From: Sulfurifustis variabilis
Lineage (GTDB): Bacteria > Pseudomonadota > Gammaproteobacteria > Acidiferrobacterales > Sulfurifustaceae
NCBI RefSeq assembly: GCF_002355415.1
Contig: NZ_AP014936.1
Span: forward strand, 3,253,126-3,317,125
Length of the DNA: 64,000 nt
Reading direction: 5' to 3'
Below, piece by piece: positions 49,179 to 57,809 of the stretch. The notes below the pieces were generated by a model, which was not told where the DNA came from, did no database searches, and saw only the letters and a list, made by a program, of their open reading frames with translations. The position numbers were made by a program, and so were the translations under genes. Position 1 is the stretch's first letter, and every line of letters begins with the position of its first letter.

Positions 49179-50290
49179 CACCCCACCTTCTTACGGAAGA
49201 GCCGCGTGGTGAACGCGAACACGACGGCCGTATAGAGGACGAGCAGCGCGAACTGCGGCCAGAGCACGGCGAGGCCGACGTCCTTCATTGCGATGCCACG
49301 CGAGATCTCGATGAAGTAGCGTGCCGGGAAGAGATACGTGTAAAGCTGCATCATCGCCGGCATCGTGTAGATCGGGAAGAGAAATCCCGAGAAGAGGAAC
49401 GACGGCATGAGGGTGAGGACGAGCGCAAGCAGCATGGCCACGAGCTGGCTGCGCGTGACGCTCGAAATGAGGAGCCCCAAGCCCACGGTACACACCACGT
49501 AGATGAGGGTCGCAGCCAGGAACAGGGGGAGGCTCCCGCGGAACGGCACCTCGAACCACCACAGGCCGGCCGCGAGGATCAGCAGCATCTCGAGGAAGGC
49601 GATCCCGGCGTACGGGATCGCCTTGCCGGCGATGAACTCGAAGGGCCGGATCGGCGAGACGAAGATCTGCTGCACCGAGCCGGCCTCCTTCTCGCGCACG
49701 ACGGCGAGCGCGGTGAGGAGCGGCGGGAAGGCCATCAGGATCACGCCGAATAGCCCGGGAACGATGTAGTTCACGCTCTCGAGGGGTGCGTTGAACCACA
49801 CCCGGGCATCGAGCACGACCGGGAGGGGTACGGATTTGCCGGCCGGCGTCTGCGCGAGCGCGAAGCTCTGGACGACGGCCTCGGCGTAGCCGACCACCAC
49901 CATCGCGGTGGCCGAGAACGATCCATCGACGAGTGTCTGCACCACCGCCGGCTCGCGCCGCGCCAGGCGCCGCGCGAAACCTTCGGGGATCACGAGCACG
50001 AGCCGCACCCGCCCGCGGTCGAGCAGCTCGCCGATCTCGTGCTCCGCGCGGATCTCGTGCGCCAGCCGGAAGTAACCCGAGCGCGGGAAGGCGTCGATGA
50101 GCGCGCGCGAGGCCGGGCTCCGGTCCTGGTCGTAGACCGCGAGGCGAGCCTCCTCCACATCGAGCGATAGCCCCGCGCCGAAGAGGTAGAGCATGATCAG
50201 CGGCAGCAGGATCGCCACGGCGATCGTCACCGGATCGCGGCGGATCTCGCGCGCCTCCTTCCAGACGACCGGACCGATGAGGCTCTTCAT
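49178..50290 (-). CDS. ABC-2 type efflux permease (YbhS-like)
   Basis: 370 residues: N-terminal helix (VTIAVAILLPLIMLYLFGAGL), periplasmic domain, then five helices including ILMAFPPLLTALAVVREKEAGSVQQIFVSPIRPFEFIAGK. It pairs with the downstream permease to form the membrane channel for the double ATPase. ATGA overlap with the ATPase gene. Confidence 0.88.
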   Translation of the reverse strand: MKSLIGPVVWKEAREIRRDPVTIAVAILLPLIMLYLFGAGLSLDVEEARLAVYDQDRSPASRALIDAFPRSGYFRLAHEIRAEHEIGELLDRGRVRLVLVIPEGFARRLARREPAVVQTLVDGSFSATAMVVVGYAEAVVQSFALAQTPAGKSVPLPVVLDARVWFNAPLESVNYIVPGLFGVILMAFPPLLTALAVVREKEAGSVQQIFVSPIRPFEFIAGKAIPYAGIAFLEMLLILAAGLWWFEVPFRGSLPLFLAATLIYVVCTVGLGLLISSVTRSQLVAMLLALVLTLMPSFLFSGFLFPIYTMPAMMQLYTYLFPARYFIEISRGIAMKDVGLAVLWPQFALLVLYTAVVFAFTTRLFRKKVG

Positions 50291-52218
50291 CCGGCCGCGC
50301 GCTCGCGTTCGCGGAGGAGCGCGAGGCGCTCCTGCTCCATGCGGACGAACACCATGAACACGTCCTCGATCCCGAGCGGCACGCGCTCCACGCGCCGCAC
50401 GACGTGCCCGGCCTCCTGCAGGCGCGCGAGAATGCGCGGCCGTGCGCGCTCGGCATCGTCGACGAGCAGGTGCAACCGGTCGCCGAAGAAGGATGCCTGC
50501 ACGCCCTCCTCGTCGCGGAACAGCGCGAGCGCCGGGACCGGCTGGTCGCATTCGAGCTCGAGCATCTCCTCCGCGCGCATGCCCGCGCGCAGCTCCTCGG
50601 GCGCACCGAGGGCGATCAGGCGCCCGTTGTAGAGAAGCCCCAGGCGGTGGCAGTGTTCGGCCTCGTCCATGTAGTGCGTGGTGACGAACACGGTGACGCC
50701 GCGCTCGGCGAGGCGTGCGATCAGCTCCCAGAAACGCCGGCGTGCGAGCGGATCGACGCCGGCGGTCGGCTCGTCCAGGAACAGCACCTCGGGTTCGTGC
50801 AGCACGGCGCAGGCGAGTGCGAGGCGCTGCTTGACCGCCCCCGATAACGCGCGCACGAGCCGCCCCTCCTCGCCCGCGAGTCCCGCCAGACCGAGCGCCC
50901 AGGCGCGGCGCGCGGCGAGCGCGGCGCGCGGCACCTCGTAGACATCGGCGAAGAAGTCGAGGTTCTCGTGCACGGTCATGTCCTCGTAGAGCGAGAAGCG
51001 CTGGGACATGTAGCCGATGCGCGCCTTGAGCGCGCGCGCCTCGCCGCCCACCTCGTAGCCGGCGACCGTCGCGCGGCCCGCGCTCGGGGCGAGCAGCCCG
51101 CAGAGCATCCTGATCGTGGTCGTCTTGCCCGAGCCGTTCGGGCCGAGGAAGCCGAAGATCTCGCCGCGTGCCACCGTGAAGCTCACCCGGTCGACGGCCG
51201 TGAAGCGTCCGAAGCGCCGGGCGAGCTCGCGCGCCTCGACCGCCGGGCCCGGGCGCGGCGCGCCCCGCGTGGGTGCGGGCGGCGGGGGCAGCGGGGGCGC
51301 CGCTTCGGCGAGGCGCGTGACGAACACGTCCTCGAGGCTCGGCGGCACCTGACGCACCGCGGTCGCGGCGATCCCGCGCTCGGCAAGCGTCGCAGCCACC
51401 GCCTCGGCCTGGACGCCGGCGTCCACGCGCAGGTGGATGCGTTCGCCGTAGACGTACGGGCGCGACCGCGGAAAGGCCTCGCCGAGGACCGCGAGCGCCG
51501 GACGCTGGGGGCGGGCGGCGAGCTCCAGCATCGCCCCCGGCATTCCGGCGCGCAGCCGGGACGGCGCGTCGCAGGCGATCAGCCTGCCTTCGTGCATCAG
51601 CCCGACGCGCGTACAGCGTTCCGCCTCGTCCATGTACGGCGTCGAGACCACGATGGTGGTCCCCGCGATCAGGGCCTCGTAGAGGATATTCCAGAACTCG
51701 CGCCGCGAGACCGGGTCGACGCCGGTGGTCGGCTCATCGAGCAGCAGCAGCTCGGGCTCGTGGATCAGCGCGCAGCACAGCGCGAGCTTTTTCTGCATGC
51801 CGCCCGAGAGCGCGTGCGCGAGCCGGTCGCGGTGCGCCTCGAGCCGCGCGAAGGCGAGCAGGCGCCGCTTGCGCTCGGTGCGGGATGCCTCGGGCACGCG
51901 ATGCAGGCGTGCGAAGAAGTCGAGGTTCTCCTCGACGGTGAGGCGCCCATAGAGGGTGAAACGCTGCGACATGTAGGCGATGCGCGCGGTGATCTCGGCC
52001 GCCTCGCGCACGCTGTCGTAGCCGAGCACGGTTGCCGTCCCGGCGCTCGGGTCGAGGATGGCGGCGAGCATCTGCAGCGTGGTGGTCTTGCCGGCGCCGT
52101 CCGACCCGATCAGCCCGAAGACTTCGCCGCGCCGGACGGCGAGCGCAAGGTCGACGACCGCGGCACGCTCGCCGAAGCGTTTGGTCAAGCCACGCGCTTC
52201 AATCGCCGCCTGCGGCAC
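50287..52218 (-). CDS. Double ABC ATPase of drug efflux system (YbhF-like)
   Basis: 643 residues, two ATPase domains. Domain 1: Walker A GSDGAGKTT, signature LSGGMQKK, Walker B LLLLDEPTTGVDP. Domain 2: GPNGSGKTT, signature LSGAVKQR (the second Gly of LSGG is replaced), Walker B VLFLDEPTAGVDP. YbhF has the same two-in-one layout. Start GTG 52218, 15 bp after the HlyD gene. Powers export with the two permeases. Confidence 0.9.
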   Translation of the reverse strand: MPQAAIEARGLTKRFGERAAVVDLALAVRRGEVFGLIGSDGAGKTTTLQMLAAILDPSAGTATVLGYDSVREAAEITARIAYMSQRFTLYGRLTVEENLDFFARLHRVPEASRTERKRRLLAFARLEAHRDRLAHALSGGMQKKLALCCALIHEPELLLLDEPTTGVDPVSRREFWNILYEALIAGTTIVVSTPYMDEAERCTRVGLMHEGRLIACDAPSRLRAGMPGAMLELAARPQRPALAVLGEAFPRSRPYVYGERIHLRVDAGVQAEAVAATLAERGIAATAVRQVPPSLEDVFVTRLAEAAPPLPPPPAPTRGAPRPGPAVEARELARRFGRFTAVDRVSFTVARGEIFGFLGPNGSGKTTTIRMLCGLLAPSAGRATVAGYEVGGEARALKARIGYMSQRFSLYEDMTVHENLDFFADVYEVPRAALAARRAWALGLAGLAGEEGRLVRALSGAVKQRLALACAVLHEPEVLFLDEPTAGVDPLARRRFWELIARLAERGVTVFVTTHYMDEAEHCHRLGLLYNGRLIALGAPEELRAGMRAEEMLELECDQPVPALALFRDEEGVQASFFGDRLHLLVDDAERARPRILARLQEAGHVVRRVERVPLGIEDVFMVFVRMEQERLALLRERERAAG

Positions 52219-52233
52219 GACCGGTGCTCGGCC

Positions 52234-53193
52234 TCACCCCGGCACGACGAGCCGCTCGGGCCACTCGGCCTGCGGCTCCCAGCGGATCCACGCATCGGCC
52301 GGCATCCCCGGCTTCAGATGACCCTCGCCGCCCTCGAGCGCCAGCATGACCCCGAACACCAGCCGCGCGCGTTCGTCCGGCATGTGCACATCCTTCGGCG
52401 TAAACTGCGCGCGGGGATCGACACGCGCCACGCGCGCCTCGAAGTACCGATCCGGGAAGGCGCCCACGCGCACGCGCGCGGGATCGCCGAGCCGGATCTT
52501 GGCGAGCTCGCGCTCGGGCACGTACACCTTGAGCTCGAGCTGCGCGAGGTCGGCGAGCACCGCGATGACGCGGCCCGGTGTGGCGAGCTCGCCGACCTCG
52601 ATCCCTTTCGTGAGCACCGTCCCGGCGATGGGCGCGCGGATGACCGTCTTGTCGAGCTGCGAGCGCAGCAGCTCGACTTCGCGTGCGGCCGCCTCGCGCC
52701 TTGCCGCCGCCTGGGCCAGCGCCGCCGTGAGCGCCTCGACCTGACCTCGGGCCTCGCGGAAGCGGTTCTCCGCCTGATCCAGCATCTGGGCAGAGACATC
52801 CCCGCTCGCGCGCAGCTTCCGATAGCGTGCAAGATCGGCCTGCGCGGTCTGCAGATGATGCCGCCAGGTGCGCAGCTGCTCGGCCGCCCGTTCCTGCGCA
52901 CGCGCCGCCGCCGCGACGTTCGCCTCGGCCTGCTTCAGGCGCGTGCGCAGATCGGTCTCGTCGAGCCGGGCGAGCACCTCGTTCGCCTCGACCGTGCGCC
53001 CTTCGACGAGCCGGCTTTCCAGCACGCGTCCGGTGACCTCGGCCGTGACCTGCACCTCGGTGGCCTCGATGCGACCGCTACCGTAGAGAAAGCCTTCGGG
53101 CAGGGCTGGCGGGGAGAGCCACAGGAAGAGCGCGTAAGACAGCCCCGCCAGCGCGAGGAGCGCTACCAGAGTCCACAACCAGGTCCTGCGCAT
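52234..53193 (-). CDS. HlyD/YbhG-type periplasmic adaptor
   Basis: 319 residues: membrane anchor (LWTLVALLALAGLSYALFLWL), lipoyl half (GRIEATEVQVTAEVTGRVLE), a long coiled-coil hairpin (about 85-180), second lipoyl half (VIRAPIAGTVLTKGIEVGE), and beta-barrel domain. It bridges the inner-membrane ABC complex and the TolC-type channel encoded upstream. Confidence 0.9.
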   Translation of the reverse strand: MRRTWLWTLVALLALAGLSYALFLWLSPPALPEGFLYGSGRIEATEVQVTAEVTGRVLESRLVEGRTVEANEVLARLDETDLRTRLKQAEANVAAAARAQERAAEQLRTWRHHLQTAQADLARYRKLRASGDVSAQMLDQAENRFREARGQVEALTAALAQAAARREAAAREVELLRSQLDKTVIRAPIAGTVLTKGIEVGELATPGRVIAVLADLAQLELKVYVPERELAKIRLGDPARVRVGAFPDRYFEARVARVDPRAQFTPKDVHMPDERARLVFGVMLALEGGEGHLKPGMPADAWIRWEPQAEWPERLVVPG

Positions 53194-53207
53194 GTCGGGC
53201 CTCGTCG

Positions 53208-54575
53208 CTAGGGGGCTTCGAGCAGCGCGTCGACGGCGAGGAGCTCGGTTTCAGTGAGCCCGCCGACGAGGGCCATGAGCCGCAGTCCCGCGAGAATCGC
53301 CGCGTAGCGGGACGCCGCGAGCTCGCGGCGCGCGCCGTAGAGCTGCTGCTGCGCGTTGAGCACATCGAGCGCCGTGCGCGTCCCGGCGGCGAGACCTCGC
53401 TCGGCTGCTCCGAGCGCCGTCTCGCTCGAGCGCACGGCCTGCTCGTAGGCCTGCGCCTGGGCGATTCCGTTCTCGAGGCCGAGATACGCCTCCTGCGCGT
53501 CGAGCCGCGCCTGCCGCGCGGTCTCGTCGCGCTCGTGGCGTGCCTGCTCGTAGCGCGCCGCCGCCTCGCGCACCTGAGAGCGGAGCGCCCCGCCCGCGTA
53601 GAGCGGCATCTGCACCTGCACCCCGACCGACCCCGCGGTCGTGTCGACACCAATGCCGAAGACGCTGTCGTTCTCGCTCGCGTCGGCGTAGTTCGCGACG
53701 AGGTCGAGCCTGGGCTCGCGCCCGCCCTCGCGCCGCGCGAGCTCCTGCCGCGCCACTTCGACGGTCTCGCGCGCGATCGCCGCAGCGAATCCCGATTGCT
53801 CGGCCGCGTCCGCCCAGTGCTCGGGGTCTTCCGGCCGAGGCGGCACGAGCGCGACGGGGGCGCGGAGCGGCGCGAGCGCGCTCACGGATCGCCCGAGGAG
53901 CTTGCGCAGCGCCTCTCGGCGGACACGCACCGTGTTGCGCGCGCCGATTGCCCGGGCATGAACGAGGTCGAAGCGCGCCTCGGCCTCGCGCACGTCGGTG
54001 ATCGCCGCGACGCCCGCCTCGAAAGTGCGCCGGACGCGGTCGCGCAGCGCGGTGACCGCCGCGAGCTCGGCCTCGAGGTGACGCAACGTATCCTCGGCGA
54101 GCAGCGCGTCGAAGTACGCCTCGGACACGCGCAGAATCAGCTCCTGCAGCGCGACCGCGTAGCCGATCTCGGCCTGCGTGGCGAGCGCCTGCGACTGTCG
54201 GTACCGGGCGAGCTTCGCCCGGTCGTAGAGCGGCTGGTTCAGCTCCACGCCGTAGCGGTTACTGTTGTAGGACCGCGTGCCGCTCGGAAGGAGCGGGTGG
54301 GGCCGCTGGAATTCCACGTCGAGATCGTTGTAGGTCGTATCCGCCCGGAAGCCGAGCGTCGGCAGGAGGAGCGCGCGACCCTGTGCGCGTTGCTCGCGCC
54401 CGGCCCGGAGAGCCGCGCGCGCGGCGGCGATGCGCGCGTCGTAGGCCGCGGCGAGCCGAAACGCGCCGGCGAGCGTGAGGAGATCGGGCGCACGCGACGC
54501 ATCGGCTGCGCCGGCGCCTGTCGGCAGCCCCAGGGAGAGGACAATCAGCAGGAATACCCGTCCGGCGCCCTGCAC
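53208..54575 (-). CDS. TolC-family outer membrane efflux channel
   Basis: 455 residues: signal peptide (FLLIVLSLGLPTGAGA), two tandem TolC-type repeats with long helices and paired strands (YGVELNQPLYDRAKLARYRQ; VGVQVQMPLYAGGALRSQVREA). Start GTG 54575. Completes an ABC-2 tripartite efflux system: channel, adaptor, ATPase, two permeases. Substrate is not visible; nearby metal genes do not prove metal export. Confidence 0.9.
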   Translation of the reverse strand: MQGAGRVFLLIVLSLGLPTGAGAADASRAPDLLTLAGAFRLAAAYDARIAAARAALRAGREQRAQGRALLLPTLGFRADTTYNDLDVEFQRPHPLLPSGTRSYNSNRYGVELNQPLYDRAKLARYRQSQALATQAEIGYAVALQELILRVSEAYFDALLAEDTLRHLEAELAAVTALRDRVRRTFEAGVAAITDVREAEARFDLVHARAIGARNTVRVRREALRKLLGRSVSALAPLRAPVALVPPRPEDPEHWADAAEQSGFAAAIARETVEVARQELARREGGREPRLDLVANYADASENDSVFGIGVDTTAGSVGVQVQMPLYAGGALRSQVREAAARYEQARHERDETARQARLDAQEAYLGLENGIAQAQAYEQAVRSSETALGAAERGLAAGTRTALDVLNAQQQLYGARRELAASRYAAILAGLRLMALVGGLTETELLAVDALLEAP

Positions 54576-54584
54576 CGAGTTCCC

Positions 54585-55046
54585 TTATCTTCGCGTCCAG
54601 TTGAACACGGCGGGAATCGCGCGCTGCGAGCCGGGCAGCCGGACACGCAGCTCGATGCGGTAAGGGCCCGCTCCCGCCATGTAGAAGTACCCGCCGTAGC
54701 TCATGGCACCGGCGATCTCCATCGGCTCGAGCCGCTTCTCGGTGGCCGGCGATCCCTTGCCCGCGACCCTGGCGGTGACGTCGGCATCGGTGATGCGTTT
54801 GCCGCTCTTGGCATCGAAGAGCGCGATGACGATATGGTTCTCGCCTGCCGGCACGCCGTCGTGCATCTGTCGCTCGGCATGTTCCGGGCCATGGCCGCGG
54901 ACGACCTGCGCCGGGACCACGCCGAAATAGATCGCGACGCCGTCGACCACCTGCTGGTGGAGCTGCGCCTCCAAGGGCGCAATCACGGCGAGCGCGAGCA
55001 GGGCGCCCAACCACCGGTAGACAGCGCGGGACGTCCGACTCTTCAT
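54585..55046 (-). CDS. Exported protein, paralogue of 55542-55991
   Basis: 153 residues: signal peptide (LGALLALAVIAPLEA), then a beta-rich domain with VDGVAIYFGVVPAQVVRGH, HIVIALFDAKSGKRITDADV and GPYRIELRVRLPG. About half of its residues match the gene at 55542-55991 by eye. The pattern is that of a small Ig-like or cupredoxin-like periplasmic protein. His/Met content (HAERQMHDG) allows metal binding. Unnamed family. Confidence 0.75.
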   Translation of the reverse strand: MKSRTSRAVYRWLGALLALAVIAPLEAQLHQQVVDGVAIYFGVVPAQVVRGHGPEHAERQMHDGVPAGENHIVIALFDAKSGKRITDADVTARVAGKGSPATEKRLEPMEIAGAMSYGGYFYMAGAGPYRIELRVRLPGSQRAIPAVFNWTRR

Positions 55047-55101
55047 TTTGACCTCCGTGACATCTTGTTGACCGCCGGGATCGATCGAGCCGCGTCTAAT
55101 C

Positions 55102-55497
55102 TCATCCCCCCGCGCTCAGCAGCGTGTCGTGCCGGCGCAGCAGAAAGAGCGCGAGGAACGCGGCCAGCACCGGGATCGCCGCGATGAACAGGTGGCCCTC
55201 GCCGAAGGGCGACAGCAGCTCGCGCCAGCTCGCCGCCGTCGATAACGCGTGCACGAGGAATCCGAGGCCGTAGCTCAGCGTCTTCCATGCGCCCGCGAGG
55301 ATCGCGAGCGCCAGCACGACCTCCAGCCCGCCCGCGAGATACACGGTTCCCGTCCCGGCGGCGATGCCGTAGAACTGCGCGAATACGTCGACGCTCGTCT
55401 GCGGCGCGACGAGCTTGTCGATGCCGAACAGCAGCAGGAACGCGCCCAGACCGATGCGCAGGATCAGCAAGGGAACGGAAATCTCTTTCGTGTTCAT
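55102..55497 (-). CDS. DoxX-family membrane protein
   Basis: 131 residues, four membrane helices, with the DoxX-type start LLILRIGLGAFLLLFGIDKLVAP and a central YLAGGLEVVLALAILAGAWKTL. DoxX relatives include subunits of thiosulfate:quinone oxidoreductase and many proteins of unknown function. It lies between two paralogous exported-protein genes. Confidence 0.82.
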   Translation of the reverse strand: MNTKEISVPLLILRIGLGAFLLLFGIDKLVAPQTSVDVFAQFYGIAAGTGTVYLAGGLEVVLALAILAGAWKTLSYGLGFLVHALSTAASWRELLSPFGEGHLFIAAIPVLAAFLALFLLRRHDTLLSAGG

Positions 55498-55541
55498 GAT
55501 TCACCTCCGTCCGGGCCGCGAGGCATTTTCCCCGCCGGCCG

Positions 55542-55991
55542 TCACGACCTCGCCCACTCGAATCGCGCCCGCACCGGCCGGGCTCGCCCCGGCAGCCGCA
55601 CCTCGAGATCGATGCGGTAAGGCCCCTGCCCGGCCAGATACACGTAGTTGCCGTAGGTGGCTGCCCCGGCGACGACCATCGGCTCGAGCCGCTTCTCGAT
55701 CTTCCGGTCACTCCCGGTGATCGTCGCAGCGACCTTCGCGCGCACGATGCGCTCGCCGGTCTTCTCGTCGAACAGCGCGACCATCAGGTGACTCTCGCCC
55801 GCCGCGATGCCGCCGTGCATCTCGCTCTCCGGATGCTCGCGCGGGTGGCCGCGCACGAGCTCGGCAGGGACCACACCGAAGTAGATCGCGACCCCGTCCA
55901 CGATCTGGCGATGCCCGCCCACCGCGCCGTGGACGGGCGCGAGCAGGGCGAGGATCAGCAGGCCGGGGAAGATAGCGTGTCGCGCGCGCAT
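55542..55991 (-). CDS. Exported protein, paralogue of 54585-55046
   Basis: 149 residues: signal peptide (FPGLLILALLAPVHGA), then VDGVAIYFGVVPAELVRGH, HLMVALFDEKTGERIVRAKV, KRLEPMVVAGAATYGNYVYLAGQGPYRI. Clear tandem duplicate of the gene on the other side of doxX, so the doxX-like gene is bracketed by the two copies. Function unknown. Confidence 0.75.
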   Translation of the reverse strand: MRARHAIFPGLLILALLAPVHGAVGGHRQIVDGVAIYFGVVPAELVRGHPREHPESEMHGGIAAGESHLMVALFDEKTGERIVRAKVAATITGSDRKIEKRLEPMVVAGAATYGNYVYLAGQGPYRIDLEVRLPGRARPVRARFEWARS

Positions 55992-56016
55992 GACGTTCGA
56001 TGGCCCGCCAGGACAC

Positions 56017-56451
56017 TCAAAGCCCGCGGTGCGACGGTCCGCCCGGGTACGGCATCATGTCGTCCATCTGCTTGCGCATCTGGTCCATCTGTTTGTCCAT
56101 GTCGGCATCGGTCATCATCCCTTTGCCCGCCATGCCCGACATGCGATCGAGCATCGTCGCCATGGTGCGCATGCGCTCGGCGATCTGCTTCTGTTCCGTG
56201 GCGCTCAGCTTCCCCTGCGACATGTGGCCCGACATCTCCTTCATCTGTTTGGCCATGTCGCTCATCATGCCGCTCATCTTCTGCGCGCCGGGACCCCCCA
56301 TTTCACCCATCATCCCGCCGCCCTGGCCTCCGCCCATCATTCCGCCCTTCTGTCCGCCCATCATGCCGCCGGTCTGGGCGTAGGCGCTCGCCATCCCGAG
56401 CAGAGCGAGCCCCAGACCCACTGCGATTGCTTTCCGTACCGTCTGTTTCAT
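56017..56451 (-). CDS. Methionine-rich periplasmic protein
   Basis: 144 residues with 29 Met. Signal peptide (AIAVGLGLALLGMASAYA), then Gly-Met repeats (GGMMGGQKGGMMGGGQGGGMMGEM) and a helical Met-spaced domain (MAKQMKEMSGHMSQGKLSATE). The helical part aligns with 22584-22973. Likely Cu(I)/Ag(I) buffer downstream of the CopA gene (inference). Confidence 0.82.
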   Translation of the reverse strand: MKQTVRKAIAVGLGLALLGMASAYAQTGGMMGGQKGGMMGGGQGGGMMGEMGGPGAQKMSGMMSDMAKQMKEMSGHMSQGKLSATEQKQIAERMRTMATMLDRMSGMAGKGMMTDADMDKQMDQMRKQMDDMMPYPGGPSHRGL

Positions 56452-56527
56452 TGCCGTTTCTCCTTCTTGCTGGTTTGCGTGTGCGCCGCTGCCGGCGCGG
56501 TTGCGGGGATTCGATCCCCGGGGTCCT

Positions 56528-57199
56528 TCAATCCCCGCCTTTTCCCGGTCGCGGCACGATGAGCCGCTTCCACTCGGGAAGAAAGGCCGGCGTGCGCGCG
56601 GCATAGCTGCGATACGCCTTCCCGAACCGTGCCTCGACCTCGCGCTCCTCGCGCCGGGCGAGGCGCACGTACATGTAGAGAAGTACCGGGAACATGAGAA
56701 GCGTGAGCAGCGTCGGCCACTGGACGAGGAAGCCGAGCATGATGAGCACGAACGCCACGTATTGCGGGTGGCGCACGTATGCGTAGGGGCCGGCGGTCGC
56801 GAGCGTGCCGCTCTTCTGGGCGGCATAAAGCACGCGCCAGGCCGAGGCGAGCAGCCAGAAGCCGCCGCCGATGAAGGCAAAGGAGAGCAGGTGGAACGGC
56901 CCGAAGTGCGGATTGCTCTTCCAGCCGAAGAGCATCTCGAGCAGGTGCCCCGCGTCGTGCGAGAGCCAGTCGACCCCGGGATAGCGCGACTGCAACCAAC
57001 CCGAGAGCAGGTAAATGGTGAGCGGAAAGCCGTACATCTCGGCGAAGAGCGCGACAATGAAGGCGGACACCGCCCCGAACGAGCGCCAGTCGCGGGCACT
57101 GCGCGGCTTGCTGAAGCTGTAGAGGAAGATCAGGAACACGGCCGAGTTGATGATCACCAGCGCCCAAAGGCCGTAGGCGGCTGTCGCATCGGGACTCAT
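56528..57199 (-). CDS. Isoprenylcysteine methyltransferase-like membrane protein, copy 2
   Basis: 223 residues, about six membrane helices. The C-terminal ICMT/PEMT-type motif is GPYAYVRHPQYVAFVLIMLGF followed by RLARREEREVEARFGKAYRSYAA. Bacterial members methylate small thiol or lipid substrates, mostly unknown. Duplicate of 57810-58490. ATGA overlap with the DUF2933 gene upstream. Confidence 0.82.
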   Translation of the reverse strand: MSPDATAAYGLWALVIINSAVFLIFLYSFSKPRSARDWRSFGAVSAFIVALFAEMYGFPLTIYLLSGWLQSRYPGVDWLSHDAGHLLEMLFGWKSNPHFGPFHLLSFAFIGGGFWLLASAWRVLYAAQKSGTLATAGPYAYVRHPQYVAFVLIMLGFLVQWPTLLTLLMFPVLLYMYVRLARREEREVEARFGKAYRSYAARTPAFLPEWKRLIVPRPGKGGD

Positions 57200-57426
57200 G
57201 GACGGTCCCCTTTCGGCGGCTCGTGACCGCCGTGCCCGTGGCCGCCATGGCCGAAGAGGTGCAGCAGCGGGCAGAGGGCGAGCAGGATGAACGGCAGCGC
57301 GCCCAGGGCGTGCGCCCGGTGCTCGGTGAGCAGGAAAAAGCCGGCAATGACGAGCAGCCCGAGGAATGCGAGGCCCGTTCGCGTGCGGTACCAGGAACGC
57401 GGTGCCTGCCCGTGGTCATGCGCCAT
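57196..57426 (-). CDS. DUF2933 small His-rich membrane protein, copy 2
   Basis: 76 residues: GLAFLGLLVIAGFFLLTEHRAHALGALPFILLALCPLLHLF makes two membrane helices, then GHGGHGHGGHEPP, a His cluster. This is the DUF2933 pattern found in copper clusters. Duplicate of 58487-58720. Overlaps the NfeD-like gene by 11 bp. Confidence 0.82.
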   Translation of the reverse strand: MAHDHGQAPRSWYRTRTGLAFLGLLVIAGFFLLTEHRAHALGALPFILLALCPLLHLFGHGGHGHGGHEPPKGDRP

Positions 57427-57790
57427 GCGCCACCTCCTTTGATCCGTCCCGTGCCTCGGCGAGGCGCGCAACGTTCAGTACCAGCCCGTCGACCCCGAGC
57501 ACCCGTATCTCGTCCCCCGCCCTCAGGGCATCGCGGGACTCGGCGTTCCAGAGCTCGGCTCCGAGCTGAACCGTGAGCCGGCGTCCGCCCGCGTTCACCA
57601 CCCGCCCGCGGCCATGCAGGATGGCCTCTCGGCCCGTTTCCACCGGACGGTGCGCCGAGCGCAGTGCGAGCCCATAGGTCCACACGGCTACGGCAAAGAT
57701 CACGGCATATACCGGCGCGGCGACTTCGATCGGCCACAGCCAGAAGACGGGCAGACCCAACATCGGCAACAGGAGAAGCAGATGACACAC
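57416..57790 (-). CDS. NfeD-like membrane protein
   Basis: 124 residues: two N-terminal membrane helices (LLLLLPMLGLPVFWLWPI and VYAVIFAVAVWTYGLAL) and a C-terminal OB-fold-like domain (GRGRVVNAGGRRLTVQLGAELWNAES, LRAGDEIRVLGVDGLVLNV), as in NfeD C-terminal domains. Start GTG 57790 with GGAGG eight bases upstream. Lies between the two duplicated cassettes. Confidence 0.72.
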   Translation of the reverse strand: MCHLLLLLPMLGLPVFWLWPIEVAAPVYAVIFAVAVWTYGLALRSAHRPVETGREAILHGRGRVVNAGGRRLTVQLGAELWNAESRDALRAGDEIRVLGVDGLVLNVARLAEARDGSKEVAHGA

Positions 57791-57809
57791 GGGTATCCCT
57801 CCGGCCAGG

